From positions 496,001 through 560,000 of the forward strand of contig NZ_FNWU01000001.1 of NCBI RefSeq assembly GCF_900108505.1: a stretch of DNA of 64,000 nt. The letters run 5' to 3'. The position numbers were made by a program, and so were the translations under genes. A model generated the notes under the pieces. It did not search any database and was not told where the DNA came from. It saw only the letters and a program-made list of their open reading frames with translations. The stretch comes from Halopenitus malekzadehii (GTDB lineage: Archaea > Halobacteriota > Halobacteria > Halobacteriales > Haloferacaceae). This document shows positions 1 to 8,378 of this stretch, piece by piece. Position 1 is the stretch's first letter; each line of letters begins with the position of its first letter.

Positions 1-2
1 CC

Positions 3-842
3 GTCAGCAACCGCCCCGGGGCACGGTACGGGCCGCGGGCGGTCCGGGAGGCCAGCGGCTGGTGGGATTACCTCTCGGGGTACAAGGGCGGGTTGACGAA
101 CATGCGAACCGGCGAGGACGTCGACTTCGGCGCGCTCTCGGTCGCCGACTGTGGCGACGTGCCGGTGTTCCCGATGGACCAGAAGACGACCGCCGAAAGC
201 ATCACGGCCCACGTCGCGACCGTTGCCGAGCGGGCGTTCCCCGTCCTCATCGGCGGCGACCACTACTGTACGTTCCCCGCGTTCCGCGGGTTCGCGGAGG
301 GGGCCGGTCACGACGACGTCGGACTCGTTCAGATCGATGCCCACACCGACACCGTCTCCGAGAGTCCGATCTTCGGCCGGGAGTTCCACGGCTCGAGCAC
401 GGCGCTGATGGCCGACTCGCCGTACGGCGATCTCGAGAACGTGAGCCAGGTCGCCATTCGTGGCTACGAATCCCCGGCGTTCTTCGAGTTCGCCGAGGAG
501 ACCGGACTCAACCTCTTCGCGATGCCCGAGATCGAGGAGCGCGGACTGGACGCGGTGATCCGCGACGCGATCGCGGCTGCCGCCGAGGGGACCGACGCGG
601 TCTACGTCACCTTTGACATCGACTCCGTCGACCCGAGCGTGGCGCCCGGAACGGGGACACCCGAACCGGCCGGGCTCTCGGCCTCGCAGGCGTTGACCGC
701 GATGGAGGTCCTGGGCGGCCACGACGCCGTCGGCGCCGTCGATCTGATGGAGGTCGCTCCGGACTACGACCCGGCCGGGAACACCTCGCGGCTGGCGGCG
801 AACCTGCTCGTGGCGTTCCTCGAGCGCAAGTTCGCGGTCTAA
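3..842 (+). CDS. speB: agmatinase/arginase-family ureohydrolase, 5' end cut by window
   Basis: Ureohydrolase of the agmatinase type, which hydrolyses agmatine to putrescine and urea with two Mn ions. The frame is open from base 3 and already reads the family motif SNRPGARYGPRAVREA, so the true start lies upstream of the window; the TTG at 93 is not the start. Metal-site motifs visible are GGDHYCTFPAF, QIDAHTDT and TFDIDSVDPS, followed by PGTGTPEPAGLS, which is typical of the family. The stop at 840-842 leaves 25 bases before the convergent end of dapE. Agmatinase rather than arginase or another guanidine hydrolase is inferred from overall motif pattern; substrate is not certain. Confidence 0.85.
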   Translation, partial: VSNRPGARYGPRAVREASGWWDYLSGYKGGLTNMRTGEDVDFGALSVADCGDVPVFPMDQKTTAESITAHVATVAERAFPVLIGGDHYCTFPAFRGFAEGAGHDDVGLVQIDAHTDTVSESPIFGREFHGSSTALMADSPYGDLENVSQVAIRGYESPAFFEFAEETGLNLFAMPEIEERGLDAVIRDAIAAAAEGTDAVYVTFDIDSVDPSVAPGTGTPEPAGLSASQALTAMEVLGGHDAVGAVDLMEVAPDYDPAGNTSRLAANLLVAFLERKFAV

Positions 843-867
843 CCCTGACGCCGCCGCTGCCCGCGGA

Positions 868-2127
868 TCACTCCGCTTCGAGCAGCCCGGACAGCGTCCG
901 CGTGACCGCGTCGCCGGCCCACTCCACCTCGCGAACGCGGACGTACTCGCGGTCGGCGTGGGCCACGGCGCCCTCGGCGTCCGCCAGATCGCCCGGACCG
1001 AAGACCACGGTCGGGGCCGGCGAGAAGTAGGACGCTTCGGTCGCGGCCGAGAACGGACGGACCGCTCCGCCCCGATCGCGAACGGCGGCAGGAGCGTCCT
1101 GGACCCCGTGAGCGTCCTCGTCCTCGTCCGCGGGCGTGTCCTCTCCCGCAGATGTGTCCCCACCCGCAGGACGCGCCGCATCGATCGCGTCCGCGAGCAG
1201 CCGAACGAACTCGTGGTCGGGGTCGGTCGAGAAGGCCTCCAGAAACGGCGACTCGCGGTCGGTGAGTTCGAACGCGACGCCGACGTCATCCGGGACGGCC
1301 GCCCGGATGTCGTTCGCCAGCGACTCGCGGAAGCCCGCGGCCGTCTCGGGTGGGATCGACCGCCGGTCGACGACGATCGCACACCGGTCGGGGACCTGGT
1401 TGGTCGCGCCGCCGCCGTCGATCACGGTCGGCGTGAGCCGCGCCGGGCCGAGTTGGTCGTGGGACGGCCGGTCCGCGTCGAACTCGCGGACGGCGCCGAG
1501 CGCCCCTTCGGCGGCCGCCACCGCGTTGGTTCCTTCGTCCTCGGCGGCGTGGGCGGTTTCACCCGACAACTCGATCGTCCCCTCGAAGCGTCCCTTCGCG
1601 GCCGTACAGACGTCGAGGCCGGTCGGTTCGCCGACGATGTACAGATCCCCGTCGAGCTCGTCCCCGGTTCCCTCGAGTCCGCCGGTGAGCGCCGCGGCGC
1701 CGAGGGAGTGTACCTCCTCGTCGGGCGTGATCGCGAGCGTGAGCCGACCGCGATCGGGATCGGTCGCGAGAAAGCCGACGAGCAGCGCTGCAAGCGGACC
1801 CTTGGCGTCACAGGACCCACGGCCGCGGATCACGTCGACGCCCGATTCGCCCTCGACAGTCGCATCCGGGTCGCGTTCGAACGGGATGTGGGGCGTCACG
1901 GTGTCGATGTGGGTGTTACAGACCACGTGTGGTCCGGTGTCGGGGTCGATCGACGGCTTGCTCGCGAGCACGTTGCCGGCGTCGTCGACCCGGGCCTCGA
2001 TCCCGTGCTCGGCGAGTGTCTCGAGAAGGAACTCACGCATTTCCCCGACGTCCTCGTGGGACGGATGACGGACCGCGGTCTCCAGAAACGCGATCGGATC
2101 GAAGCCGTCGCCGTCGGACCGAGTCAT
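868..2127 (-). CDS. dapE: succinyl-diaminopimelate desuccinylase (M20 family metallopeptidase)
   Basis: Cytoplasmic zinc hydrolase that removes succinate from N-succinyl-LL-diaminopimelate in lysine synthesis. The 419-residue protein has the M20 metal motifs NTHIDTV (H73, D75), RGSCDAKGP, TPDEEVHS and GEPTG, a central dimerisation domain, and a late AHADREYV motif. Residues about 318-345 hold an acidic low-complexity insertion not expected in the family core. It is the last gene of the minus-strand dapD-lysA-dapF-dapE run; its ATG overlaps the dapF stop in an ATGA junction at 2124-2127, implying translational coupling. The specific DapE assignment rests on this neighbourhood, since M20 paralogues look alike. 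Confidence 0.88.
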   Translation of the reverse strand: MTRSDGDGFDPIAFLETAVRHPSHEDVGEMREFLLETLAEHGIEARVDDAGNVLASKPSIDPDTGPHVVCNTHIDTVTPHIPFERDPDATVEGESGVDVIRGRGSCDAKGPLAALLVGFLATDPDRGRLTLAITPDEEVHSLGAAALTGGLEGTGDELDGDLYIVGEPTGLDVCTAAKGRFEGTIELSGETAHAAEDEGTNAVAAAEGALGAVREFDADRPSHDQLGPARLTPTVIDGGGATNQVPDRCAIVVDRRSIPPETAAGFRESLANDIRAAVPDDVGVAFELTDRESPFLEAFSTDPDHEFVRLLADAIDAARPAGGDTSAGEDTPADEDEDAHGVQDAPAAVRDRGGAVRPFSAATEASYFSPAPTVVFGPGDLADAEGAVAHADREYVRVREVEWAGDAVTRTLSGLLEAE

Positions 2128-3257
2128 CGCGGATCGTCCTCCGCGTTTCGGTTCGGGTCAGCGGCGTCTGCGGCGTCGTCGACGTCGTCAGCAGCGTCTG
2201 GGCCGTCAGTATCGGACCCGGACTCGGTCCCCGGATCGACCGCGGGGGTCGCGTCGGCGGCGGCCGCCTCATCGACCTCCGGATCGGCGACGAGCTCGCC
2301 GGCGCCCTCCTCGGCGACCGGACCGGAAAGGGTCGCGGGACCCTCGTCGGGAACGGTGATCTCGAGCTCGCCACCCGGCGGTCGCGATCGGACGGTTTCG
2401 GCGTCGACCCGGCCGGTCCGGCGCGCGACCGCAGCGATCGCGACCGCGCCGGTGCCGCACGACCGCGTTTCGCCCTCGACGCCGCGCTCGAAGGTGCGCT
2501 GGCGGTAGGTGGGAACGAGGCCGTCGAACTCGCGGTCGTCAGCCGACCCGTCGTCGGGCGTGTAACTGACGCGCCCGGCGAGGTTCACGTTCGCCCCCTC
2601 CGGAAAGACGTCGGCGTGGCGAACCGGCTCGGCGACCGCTTCGAGATCGATGTCGTCGATCGCCTCAGCGTCCGCATCGCCGTCCTCCTCGATGAACGCC
2701 ACCGCGTGCGGGACGCCGGTGTTGACCGCGGAGACGGTGAGCCCCTCGACATCGGTCTCGATGAGGGGCGCGTCGGGATCGCCGTCCCGGAGTTCGGGAT
2801 CGTCAGCGCGCGAGCGATCGACCGGGACGCCCGCGGGATCGAACCGGGGGATCCCCATCTCGATCGTGACGTCCCGGCCGTTCGCGTCGACCGCGGCGCG
2901 CCGGTCGCCGGCCGGCGTCTCGATCACGAAATCGGTCTCGCCGGTGCGGTCGTGTGCCCAGGCGGCGACGACCCGGGCCCCGTTGCCACACATCGCCGCG
3001 GTGGAGCCGTCCGGCTGGACAAGCGACATCGTGACGCGGGTCGGGTCGGCTTCCGCCTCGATCCCGAGGAACAACACGCCGTCGGCGCCGCGACGTCCCG
3101 CGCCCGGCAATTCGACGCCGGTGTCGCGATCACAGTGTGCGATCGCGAACGGGCGACGATCCGCGAGCGCGGTCACCCCGGCTCGGTCGGCGTCGGCCTC
3201 GTCGACGACGATGAAGTCGTTGCCCGTGCCGTGGTACTTCCGGAACGGGACCGTCAT
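2124..3257 (-). CDS. dapF: diaminopimelate epimerase
   Basis: Converts LL- to meso-diaminopimelate using two active-site cysteines. Both are present: C90 in MCGNGARV and C267 in RSCGTGAVA. The N-terminal GTGNDFIVVD motif is also typical. At 377 residues it is about 90 longer than usual family members; the excess is a disordered acidic tail from about residue 322, rich in Asp, Ala and Thr, as seen in many haloarchaeal proteins. It overlaps lysA by four bases (3254-3257) and dapE by four bases, so the three genes form one tight transcription unit. Confidence 0.95.
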   Translation of the reverse strand: MTVPFRKYHGTGNDFIVVDEADADRAGVTALADRRPFAIAHCDRDTGVELPGAGRRGADGVLFLGIEAEADPTRVTMSLVQPDGSTAAMCGNGARVVAAWAHDRTGETDFVIETPAGDRRAAVDANGRDVTIEMGIPRFDPAGVPVDRSRADDPELRDGDPDAPLIETDVEGLTVSAVNTGVPHAVAFIEEDGDADAEAIDDIDLEAVAEPVRHADVFPEGANVNLAGRVSYTPDDGSADDREFDGLVPTYRQRTFERGVEGETRSCGTGAVAIAAVARRTGRVDAETVRSRPPGGELEITVPDEGPATLSGPVAEEGAGELVADPEVDEAAAADATPAVDPGTESGSDTDGPDAADDVDDAADAADPNRNAEDDPR

Positions 3258-4750
3258 TCCGCATCCTCCGTGGAACTTATGTCGCCGGCGGGACGCACCG
3301 GGTCCTCGAGCGCTGCGAGCCCCTCGTAGCCCGCTCGGCGCTCGACGGCGGTCACGTCGGCGATCGTCTCGCGATCGCGGACCAGGGTCGGGCCGGGATC
3401 GGTCGCATCGGGGCTCTCGTCGGTCCCCATGGCCGCATCCCTCCCGGCCCCGACGGCGACTTCAGCCGGTCGCGGCCGGGAGTTGTACTGGCTGGCCATC
3501 TCGTAGCCGTAGGCGCCCGCGATCCCGATCGCCAGGACGTCGCCGCGTTCGGGAGCCGGAAGCGGCCGGTCCTCACAGAACATGTCCGCCGTCTCACAGA
3601 TGGGGCCGGTGACCGTGGCCGGGATGGTCTCACGGCCGCCCCGATCGTCGATGACGTCGCCCCGGTCCTCCCCGCTGTGGGACGACGCCGAGACGTTCCG
3701 GATCGGATGGAACGCGTCGTACATCGCGGGGCGGAGCAGATCGGTCATCCCGGCGTCGACGCCGACGACGGTTGTTTCCGGCGCCGGCTTGACGGTGTTG
3801 ACTCGCGTCAGGAGGACGCCTGCGTCGGCGACCACGTAGCGACCGGGCTCGACGGCGAGGTCGAGGCCGGCATCGTCATCGACGTCGGCGTCCTCCAGGG
3901 CGGTCTCGAACGCCTCCCGCGTCGCGTCGGCGACCGCCGGAAGGTCGAGCGGCGGTTCGTTATCGCGGTAGGGGACGCCGAAGCCGCCGCCGACGTCGAC
4001 GTACTCGAGGGTGATGGGGTCCGCGTCAGCGTTCTCACGATCCCCGGCTGCCGGATCGACGAGGGCGGCGGCCAGCGCACCCATTCGCGAGACGAGCTCG
4101 CGGTGGCGATCGAGGCCTTCAGCGTCGATCCCGGAGCCGGCGTGGGCGTGGATCCCGACGACGTCGAATCGATCCGTCGCCTCGCGGACGACGCTCGCGG
4201 CGCGGTCGTAGGGGACGCCGAATTTGGCGTGGGCGCCGGTTCGGACCTTCTCGTGATGGCCGGCCCCGACGCCGGGAGTCACCCGGATGCAGACCCGGCC
4301 GTCGAAGCCGCGGTCGGCCAGCCGGTCGAGGGTGTCGACCGCGCCGGCGGTGATCGTGATCTCGGGGTGCTCGCGCCATCGATCGACGACGCGGTCGAGA
4401 TCCCTCGCGGGCGGATTGACGGCGGTGTAGTGGATCCGGTCGCCGGGGAAGCCGGCTGCGAGTGCGCGTTCGAGCTCGCCCGCGGAGGCACACTCCGCTG
4501 CGAGGCCTGCACGCTCGACCGTTCGAAGGACCGACTGGCCGGTGTGGGCCTTCACGGCGTACCGGACGTCGGCGTCCGGGAAGGCGTCCCGGAGCCGGGC
4601 ACAGTTCTCCCGGACCCGATCGCGGTCGATCACGTACAGGGGCGTCCCGTACCGGTCGGCGAGGGCCGCCAGGCGGTCCGGATCCCAGTCGGCGAGCCGG
4701 CGAACCGGCGGGTTCGACGACGATGCGTCCTCGGGCGTGGGACCGCTCAT
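3254..4750 (-). CDS. lysA: diaminopimelate decarboxylase
   Basis: PLP-dependent fold-III decarboxylase that makes L-lysine from meso-diaminopimelate, the last step of the pathway. The PLP lysine is K67 in YAVKAHTG; other family motifs are IHAHAGSG, YVDVGGGFGVPY, VEPGRYVV, CETADMFCEDR (active-site Cys) and GAYGYEMASQYNSRPRP. The 498 residues include short acidic insertions relative to bacterial LysA, around the segment before PATVTGPICE and near the C-terminus. It overlaps dapD by four bases at 4747-4750 and dapF by four bases. Haloarchaea lack peptidoglycan, so here the pathway serves lysine only. Confidence 0.95.
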   Translation of the reverse strand: MSGPTPEDASSSNPPVRRLADWDPDRLAALADRYGTPLYVIDRDRVRENCARLRDAFPDADVRYAVKAHTGQSVLRTVERAGLAAECASAGELERALAAGFPGDRIHYTAVNPPARDLDRVVDRWREHPEITITAGAVDTLDRLADRGFDGRVCIRVTPGVGAGHHEKVRTGAHAKFGVPYDRAASVVREATDRFDVVGIHAHAGSGIDAEGLDRHRELVSRMGALAAALVDPAAGDRENADADPITLEYVDVGGGFGVPYRDNEPPLDLPAVADATREAFETALEDADVDDDAGLDLAVEPGRYVVADAGVLLTRVNTVKPAPETTVVGVDAGMTDLLRPAMYDAFHPIRNVSASSHSGEDRGDVIDDRGGRETIPATVTGPICETADMFCEDRPLPAPERGDVLAIGIAGAYGYEMASQYNSRPRPAEVAVGAGRDAAMGTDESPDATDPGPTLVRDRETIADVTAVERRAGYEGLAALEDPVRPAGDISSTEDAE

Positions 4751-5586
4751 TCCCGGAGCGCCTCCTCCCGCTGGGTGGCCTCGAGGGTCTCGTCCTCGAC
4801 GTCAGTCGCGACGACGGCGGGCTTGTAGGCGCCGCCCTCGAAGAGGTCGTGGTCGCTCACCGAGGATTCGACCATCCGGGTGAACGCACGGCGGTTCGCG
4901 GGGAGGTGGCCGAAGACGACCGCCTCCTCGACGAGGTCGTAGACGGGGATCCGCGGGGTGAGAAGCGTGTTCTCGCCGACGATCGAGTTCTCGCCGATCC
5001 GGAAGCCGGAGGTGACACGGCAGCCGGCCCCCAGCGCGACGCCGTCCTCGATGACCACCGGTGCGTCCTCGACCGGCTCGAGCACGCCGCCGATCAGCGT
5101 GTTCGCGCCGAGCTTGACGTTCGCTCCGATCTGTGCACAGGAGCCGACCGTGTCACAGGAGTCGACGAGCGTCCCGTCGCCGACGTACGCGCCCACGTTG
5201 ACGAACGAGGGACTCATCATGATGCAGTCGCTCCCGAGGTAGGCTCCCCGCCGGATCGCGGTGCCGTCCGGCGTGTTCCGGGTTCCGCGCTCGCCCAGAT
5301 CGGCGGTGTCACGCAGCGGGAGGACGTCGTGGTAGGTGACGTCGCCGTATGTCCGTCCCTCGGTCTCGCGGAGCCCGAAGTTGAGGAGGATCCCCCGCTT
5401 CACCCAGGCGTTCGCCTCCCAGGAGGTCACGTCGGTGCCCGTCTTCTCGGCCGCACGGACCTCGCCGGCCTCGAGGGCGTCGAGGAAGTCGTCGAGGACC
5501 GCCTCGTCGTCCGCGGTCGTCCCACCCGCCGAGAGTCCCTGTTCGGAGCGTCGCCAGAGGTCGGTGACGTCTGCTTCGAGCGTCAT
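4747..5586 (-). CDS. dapD: tetrahydrodipicolinate N-succinyltransferase
   Basis: Transfers succinate from succinyl-CoA to tetrahydrodipicolinate, committing the pathway to the succinylase branch that DapE later reverses. The 279-residue protein carries a left-handed beta-helix built from hexapeptide repeats (roughly residues 115-215, e.g. GAYVGDGTLVDSC, IGANVKLGANTLIGG, IGENSIVGENT). The ATG at 5586 lies 27 bases after a TATA-like box on the minus strand, so it probably has its own leaderless promoter although dapB ends only 58 bases upstream. No dapC aminotransferase is in the cluster; a general aminotransferase elsewhere presumably serves. Confidence 0.93.
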   Translation of the reverse strand: MTLEADVTDLWRRSEQGLSAGGTTADDEAVLDDFLDALEAGEVRAAEKTGTDVTSWEANAWVKRGILLNFGLRETEGRTYGDVTYHDVLPLRDTADLGERGTRNTPDGTAIRRGAYLGSDCIMMSPSFVNVGAYVGDGTLVDSCDTVGSCAQIGANVKLGANTLIGGVLEPVEDAPVVIEDGVALGAGCRVTSGFRIGENSIVGENTLLTPRIPVYDLVEEAVVFGHLPANRRAFTRMVESSVSDHDLFEGGAYKPAVVATDVEDETLEATQREEALRE

Positions 5587-5609
5587 GGTGAACCAATGGG
5601 TGAGTGGGG

Positions 5610-5617
5610 GTTTTTAG
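5610..5617 (-). promoter_or_regulatory. TATA-like box for dapD-lysA-dapF-dapE
   Basis: On the minus strand the short dapB-dapD gap reads CTAAAAAC at this position, with its centre about 27 bases before the dapD ATG. That spacing matches leaderless haloarchaeal promoters elsewhere in this window. It suggests that the distal four genes can be transcribed separately from dapA-dapB. Confidence 0.5.
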
Positions 5618-5644
5618 CCGTCGGTTCCGGGAGCGGTCGCGATC

Positions 5645-6463
5645 TCACGCATCGTCGATCACGTCGCCGAAGTCGTACCAGCCGGCCGGTCGGTCGGCCA
5701 GCCAGACGGCCGCGTCGAGCGCGCCCGCGGCGAACACGCCACGATCGCCGGCCCGATGGGTGAGCTCGAGGACCTCGTGGTTGCCCGCGAGCAGCACTTC
5801 GTGCTCGCCGGTGACGTCGCCGGCCCGCCGGGCGTGCACGCCGATCTCGCCCGGCTGGCGGGGCGCGTCGCCCTCGCGCCCGTGGACGCGGCCGTTCCGC
5901 GAGAGGTCCTCGCGGACGTCCTCGAGATCGTCGAGGAGCGTGTTTGCGGTGCCCGAGGGCGCATCCCGCTTGCCGTTGTGGTGCGTTTCGGTCACCTCGA
6001 CGTCGTAGTCGGGGACCGCCGCGGCCGCCTCCCGAACCGCGCGGCGCAACGCGGCGATCCCCCGCGAGAAGTTGGCCGCCTTGAGCACCGGCACCGACTT
6101 GGCGACGTCCTCGAGGGCGGCGAACTGCGCGTCCGAAAACCCGGTAGTGCCGGTCACCAGCGGGACGCCGGCGTCGGCACAGGCCTCCGCGTACGCGACC
6201 GCCGACTCGGGACCGGTGAAGTCGACGACGGCGTCGGGATCGACCGCGTCGAGCCGCTCGGCGAACTCGTCTGCGGGGTCGACCGCGACGCCCGAGACGG
6301 GCTCCGTCTCCGAGCGGTTGACCGCCAGCGCGACCGCCAGGTCCTCGCGATCGACGGCCGCCGCGATCACCTCGGTGCCCATCCGGCCGCCGGCACCGGT
6401 CACGGCGATGCGGAGGTTCGGATCCGCGTCGGCGGTTTCGTCCGTTTCGGCGCCCTCGCTCAT
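5645..6463 (-). CDS. dapB: 4-hydroxy-tetrahydrodipicolinate reductase
   Basis: NAD(P)H-dependent reductase acting after DapA. The nucleotide-binding motif VTGAGGRMG is at residues 21-29 and the signature THHNGKRDAPSGTA contains catalytic H161-H162 and K165. Length (272) is normal for the family apart from an acidic N-terminal extension of about 16 residues. It overlaps dapA by four bases (6460-6463, ATGA), so dapA and dapB are translationally coupled. It is separated from dapD by a 58-base gap carrying a promoter-like box. Confidence 0.95.
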   Translation of the reverse strand: MSEGAETDETADADPNLRIAVTGAGGRMGTEVIAAAVDREDLAVALAVNRSETEPVSGVAVDPADEFAERLDAVDPDAVVDFTGPESAVAYAEACADAGVPLVTGTTGFSDAQFAALEDVAKSVPVLKAANFSRGIAALRRAVREAAAAVPDYDVEVTETHHNGKRDAPSGTANTLLDDLEDVREDLSRNGRVHGREGDAPRQPGEIGVHARRAGDVTGEHEVLLAGNHEVLELTHRAGDRGVFAAGALDAAVWLADRPAGWYDFGDVIDDA

Positions 6464-7395
6464 CGCGACGCCTCCTCCGTCGCGAACGGACCGATCTCAC
6501 CGGGTGCGGCCGTCTCGTACTCCGCGAGCAGGTCGGCGAGGGATTCCCGGTGCTCCACGGAGAGACGGGTGAGCGGCGACCGGACGTCGGGCCGACCGCG
6601 GTCGCGGATGGACATCGCCTCCTTGACTGGGATGGGGTTCGTCTCGACGAAGAGCTCCCGGCACAGCGGCGAGAGCTCGTGGTGGATGGCGCGGGCACGC
6701 TCGTAATCGCCCGCGAGCGCGGCGCCGACCATCGCGCAGGTGCGCTCGGGCTCGACGTTGGCGACGACGCTGATGGTTCCCGTGCCGCCGACCGACAGGA
6801 TGGGGAGGGTGAGCCCGTCGTCGCCCGAGAGGACGGCGAACTCCTCGTCCGCGGTCCGCTCGATGACCTCGCTTATCAGGCCGAGATCGCCCGAAGCGGC
6901 CTTGTAGCCGACGATGTTCTCGTGTTCGGCGAGGCGGGCGGTGACGTCGACCGGGATCGACCGACCCGTTCGGGAGGGAACGTTGTAGACGATCTGCGGC
7001 AGGTCGACCGCGTCGGCGATCGCGGTGTAGTGCTGGTAAAATCCCTCGGGCTCGGGCTTGTTGTAGTACGGCGAGATGAGCAGCAGGCCGTCCGCGTCGG
7101 CGGCGGCCGCGCGCTCGGACAGCGAGAGCGCCTCCGCCGTGTTGTTCGAGCCGGTCCCCGCGATCACGGGGACGTCGTCGACGGCCGCGGAGACGGTCTC
7201 GATCACCTCGACGTGCTCGTCGTGGGTGAGCGTGGCCGACTCGCCGGTCGAGCCGACGGGCACCAGCCCGTCGACGCCGGCGGTCTCGAGGTACTGCGCG
7301 TTGGCGGCCAGCTGGTCGTGGTCGATCTCGTTCTGTTCATCGAAGGGGGTCGTCATCGCGGGCATCACGCCCTCGAAGGGTGTCGTGGTGGTCAT
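6460..7395 (-). CDS. dapA: 4-hydroxy-tetrahydrodipicolinate synthase
   Basis: TIM-barrel aldolase condensing pyruvate with aspartate semialdehyde, first committed step of lysine synthesis. Motifs: PVGSTGESATL, YNVPSRTG (Y137) and VGYKAASGD, where K165 forms the Schiff base. Length 311 is close to family norm. It heads the minus-strand lysine cluster; its start faces a 454-base gap shared with a divergent HTH gene, and the nearest good TATA-like box is some 340 bases away, which would give a long 5' leader. Confidence 0.95.
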   Translation of the reverse strand: MTTTTPFEGVMPAMTTPFDEQNEIDHDQLAANAQYLETAGVDGLVPVGSTGESATLTHDEHVEVIETVSAAVDDVPVIAGTGSNNTAEALSLSERAAAADADGLLLISPYYNKPEPEGFYQHYTAIADAVDLPQIVYNVPSRTGRSIPVDVTARLAEHENIVGYKAASGDLGLISEVIERTADEEFAVLSGDDGLTLPILSVGGTGTISVVANVEPERTCAMVGAALAGDYERARAIHHELSPLCRELFVETNPIPVKEAMSIRDRGRPDVRSPLTRLSVEHRESLADLLAEYETAAPGEIGPFATEEASR

Positions 7396-7849
7396 CGTGG
7401 GATCGTGTGGTGGGTCGTGGGTCGATCAGTCGTGTTCGGATCGGTTGGGGTCGGTCGTGTTCGGGTCGGTCAGTCGTGTTGCGGGTCGGGTCGTCCCTGC
7501 TGCGTGTCGGTCGGATGGAATCGGTCGGTGATCGTCGGATCGACGACCACCGACGCGCTCGCGGACGCGTCGCTGTGTGGTCAGGTCGGGGGCCGCCCGG
7601 GACGGGGTCGCCACTCCCGCCGGTGGGCGTCTCACACGCGTTTTTTCGAGAAGAGCCGCGTCGCTGGCGGCGAGGTCGTGCTCCGGATGGACGCGGCGGT
7701 CGGCACGGGCGTGAGTGTGGGCTTCTGTTTCTTATACGTTCCGGCTTCGGGGGGAGGCCATATTGCGCGTGAAGATATCGGGCCCTCGATCGCCCGTTAC
7801 TAATATCCAGTACAATAGATATATATTTAGTAACGGTCTATTCGATCCT
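7396..7849. promoter_or_regulatory. 454-base divergent intergenic region between dapA and the HTH/TumE-like module
   Basis: No convincing gene lies here. On the minus strand a TATA-like CGTATAAG (about 7733-7740) could start dapA transcription and leave a leader of roughly 310 bases. Positions 7425-7500 consist of degenerate repeats of a TCGGTCGTGTTCGGG-like unit. A 69-codon minus-strand frame (7426-7635) is rich in Arg, Pro and Thr, looks like chance translation, and I do not call it. The right end, from 7794, holds the operator-like inverted repeat of the divergent module. Confidence 0.5.
7794..7836 (+). promoter_or_regulatory. promoter inside a 10-bp inverted repeat (putative autoregulatory operator)
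   Basis: CCGTTACTAA at 7794-7803 and its exact reverse complement TTAGTAACGG at 7827-7836 are separated by 23 bases. A TATA-like AT stretch (GATATATATTTA, about 7819-7830) lies in the spacer and runs into the right arm. The ATG of the HTH gene follows at 7850. Arm centres are 33 bp apart, about three helical turns. This geometry suits a dimeric repressor that blocks TBP/TFB, and the HTH protein encoded next is the obvious candidate. Confidence 0.6.
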
Positions 7850-8374
7850 ATGTCCGATACCACCGAACCGAGCGACGATCACGCCCGCGACGCAATGACT
7901 CGGGGTGACCGGGTGCGAGCCGCCGCACGGACGCTTCGAACACCACGGAGCCCAGCGTGGGTCGCCGAGGAGACCGACGTCTCCGTGAAAACCGCTCAAA
8001 AATACCTCGACCAGCTCGTCGAGGACGACGTTCTTCGTCGGATCGAACGGGCGGATCGATCGCTATACTGCGTCGATCGATTGATGGCGACCTACCGCGA
8101 GGTCGCGGCGCTACAGCGTGAACACGACCGTGAGGAGCTGACCGACGTCCTCGAATCGATGCAGTCCGAGATCGCGGCGTGGAAAACGACTTACGACGTG
8201 GAGTCGCCGGGCGAGCTTCGGGCAAGCATCGCGGACGTGGCCGATCCCGACGAGGTCAAGGAGCGGCGTGAGGTCGCCGCCGACTGGGAGCATCTCGACG
8301 ACCGGATCCCCATCGTTCGTGCTGCCCTCAACGAGTACGACTGGGCGAGCGATCGGGACGTCGTGCCGGTGTGA
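7850..8374 (+). CDS. winged-helix HTH protein, candidate antitoxin/autorepressor
   Basis: A 174-residue protein with a helix-turn-helix at about residues 20-75; the segment AWVAEETDVSVKTAQKYLDQL reads as the turn plus recognition helix, and is followed by a charged alpha-helical region. The ATG at 7850 was chosen because it directly follows the TATA-like box; upstream in-frame codons translate the promoter. It is four bases from the next gene. Small HTH proteins of this form paired with TumE-like proteins are annotated in haloarchaea as putative toxin-antitoxin partners; that role is inferred, not shown. It could also be an ordinary transcription regulator. Confidence 0.7.
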   Translation: MSDTTEPSDDHARDAMTRGDRVRAAARTLRTPRSPAWVAEETDVSVKTAQKYLDQLVEDDVLRRIERADRSLYCVDRLMATYREVAALQREHDREELTDVLESMQSEIAAWKTTYDVESPGELRASIADVADPDEVKERREVAADWEHLDDRIPIVRAALNEYDWASDRDVVPV

Positions 8375-8378
8375 GAAG

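Noticed and set aside
7426-7635. 69-codon leader peptide gene before dapA
   Set aside because: Composition is Arg/Thr/Pro-rich and follows the local GT-repeat DNA; no run of lysine codons as expected for attenuation, and no start context.
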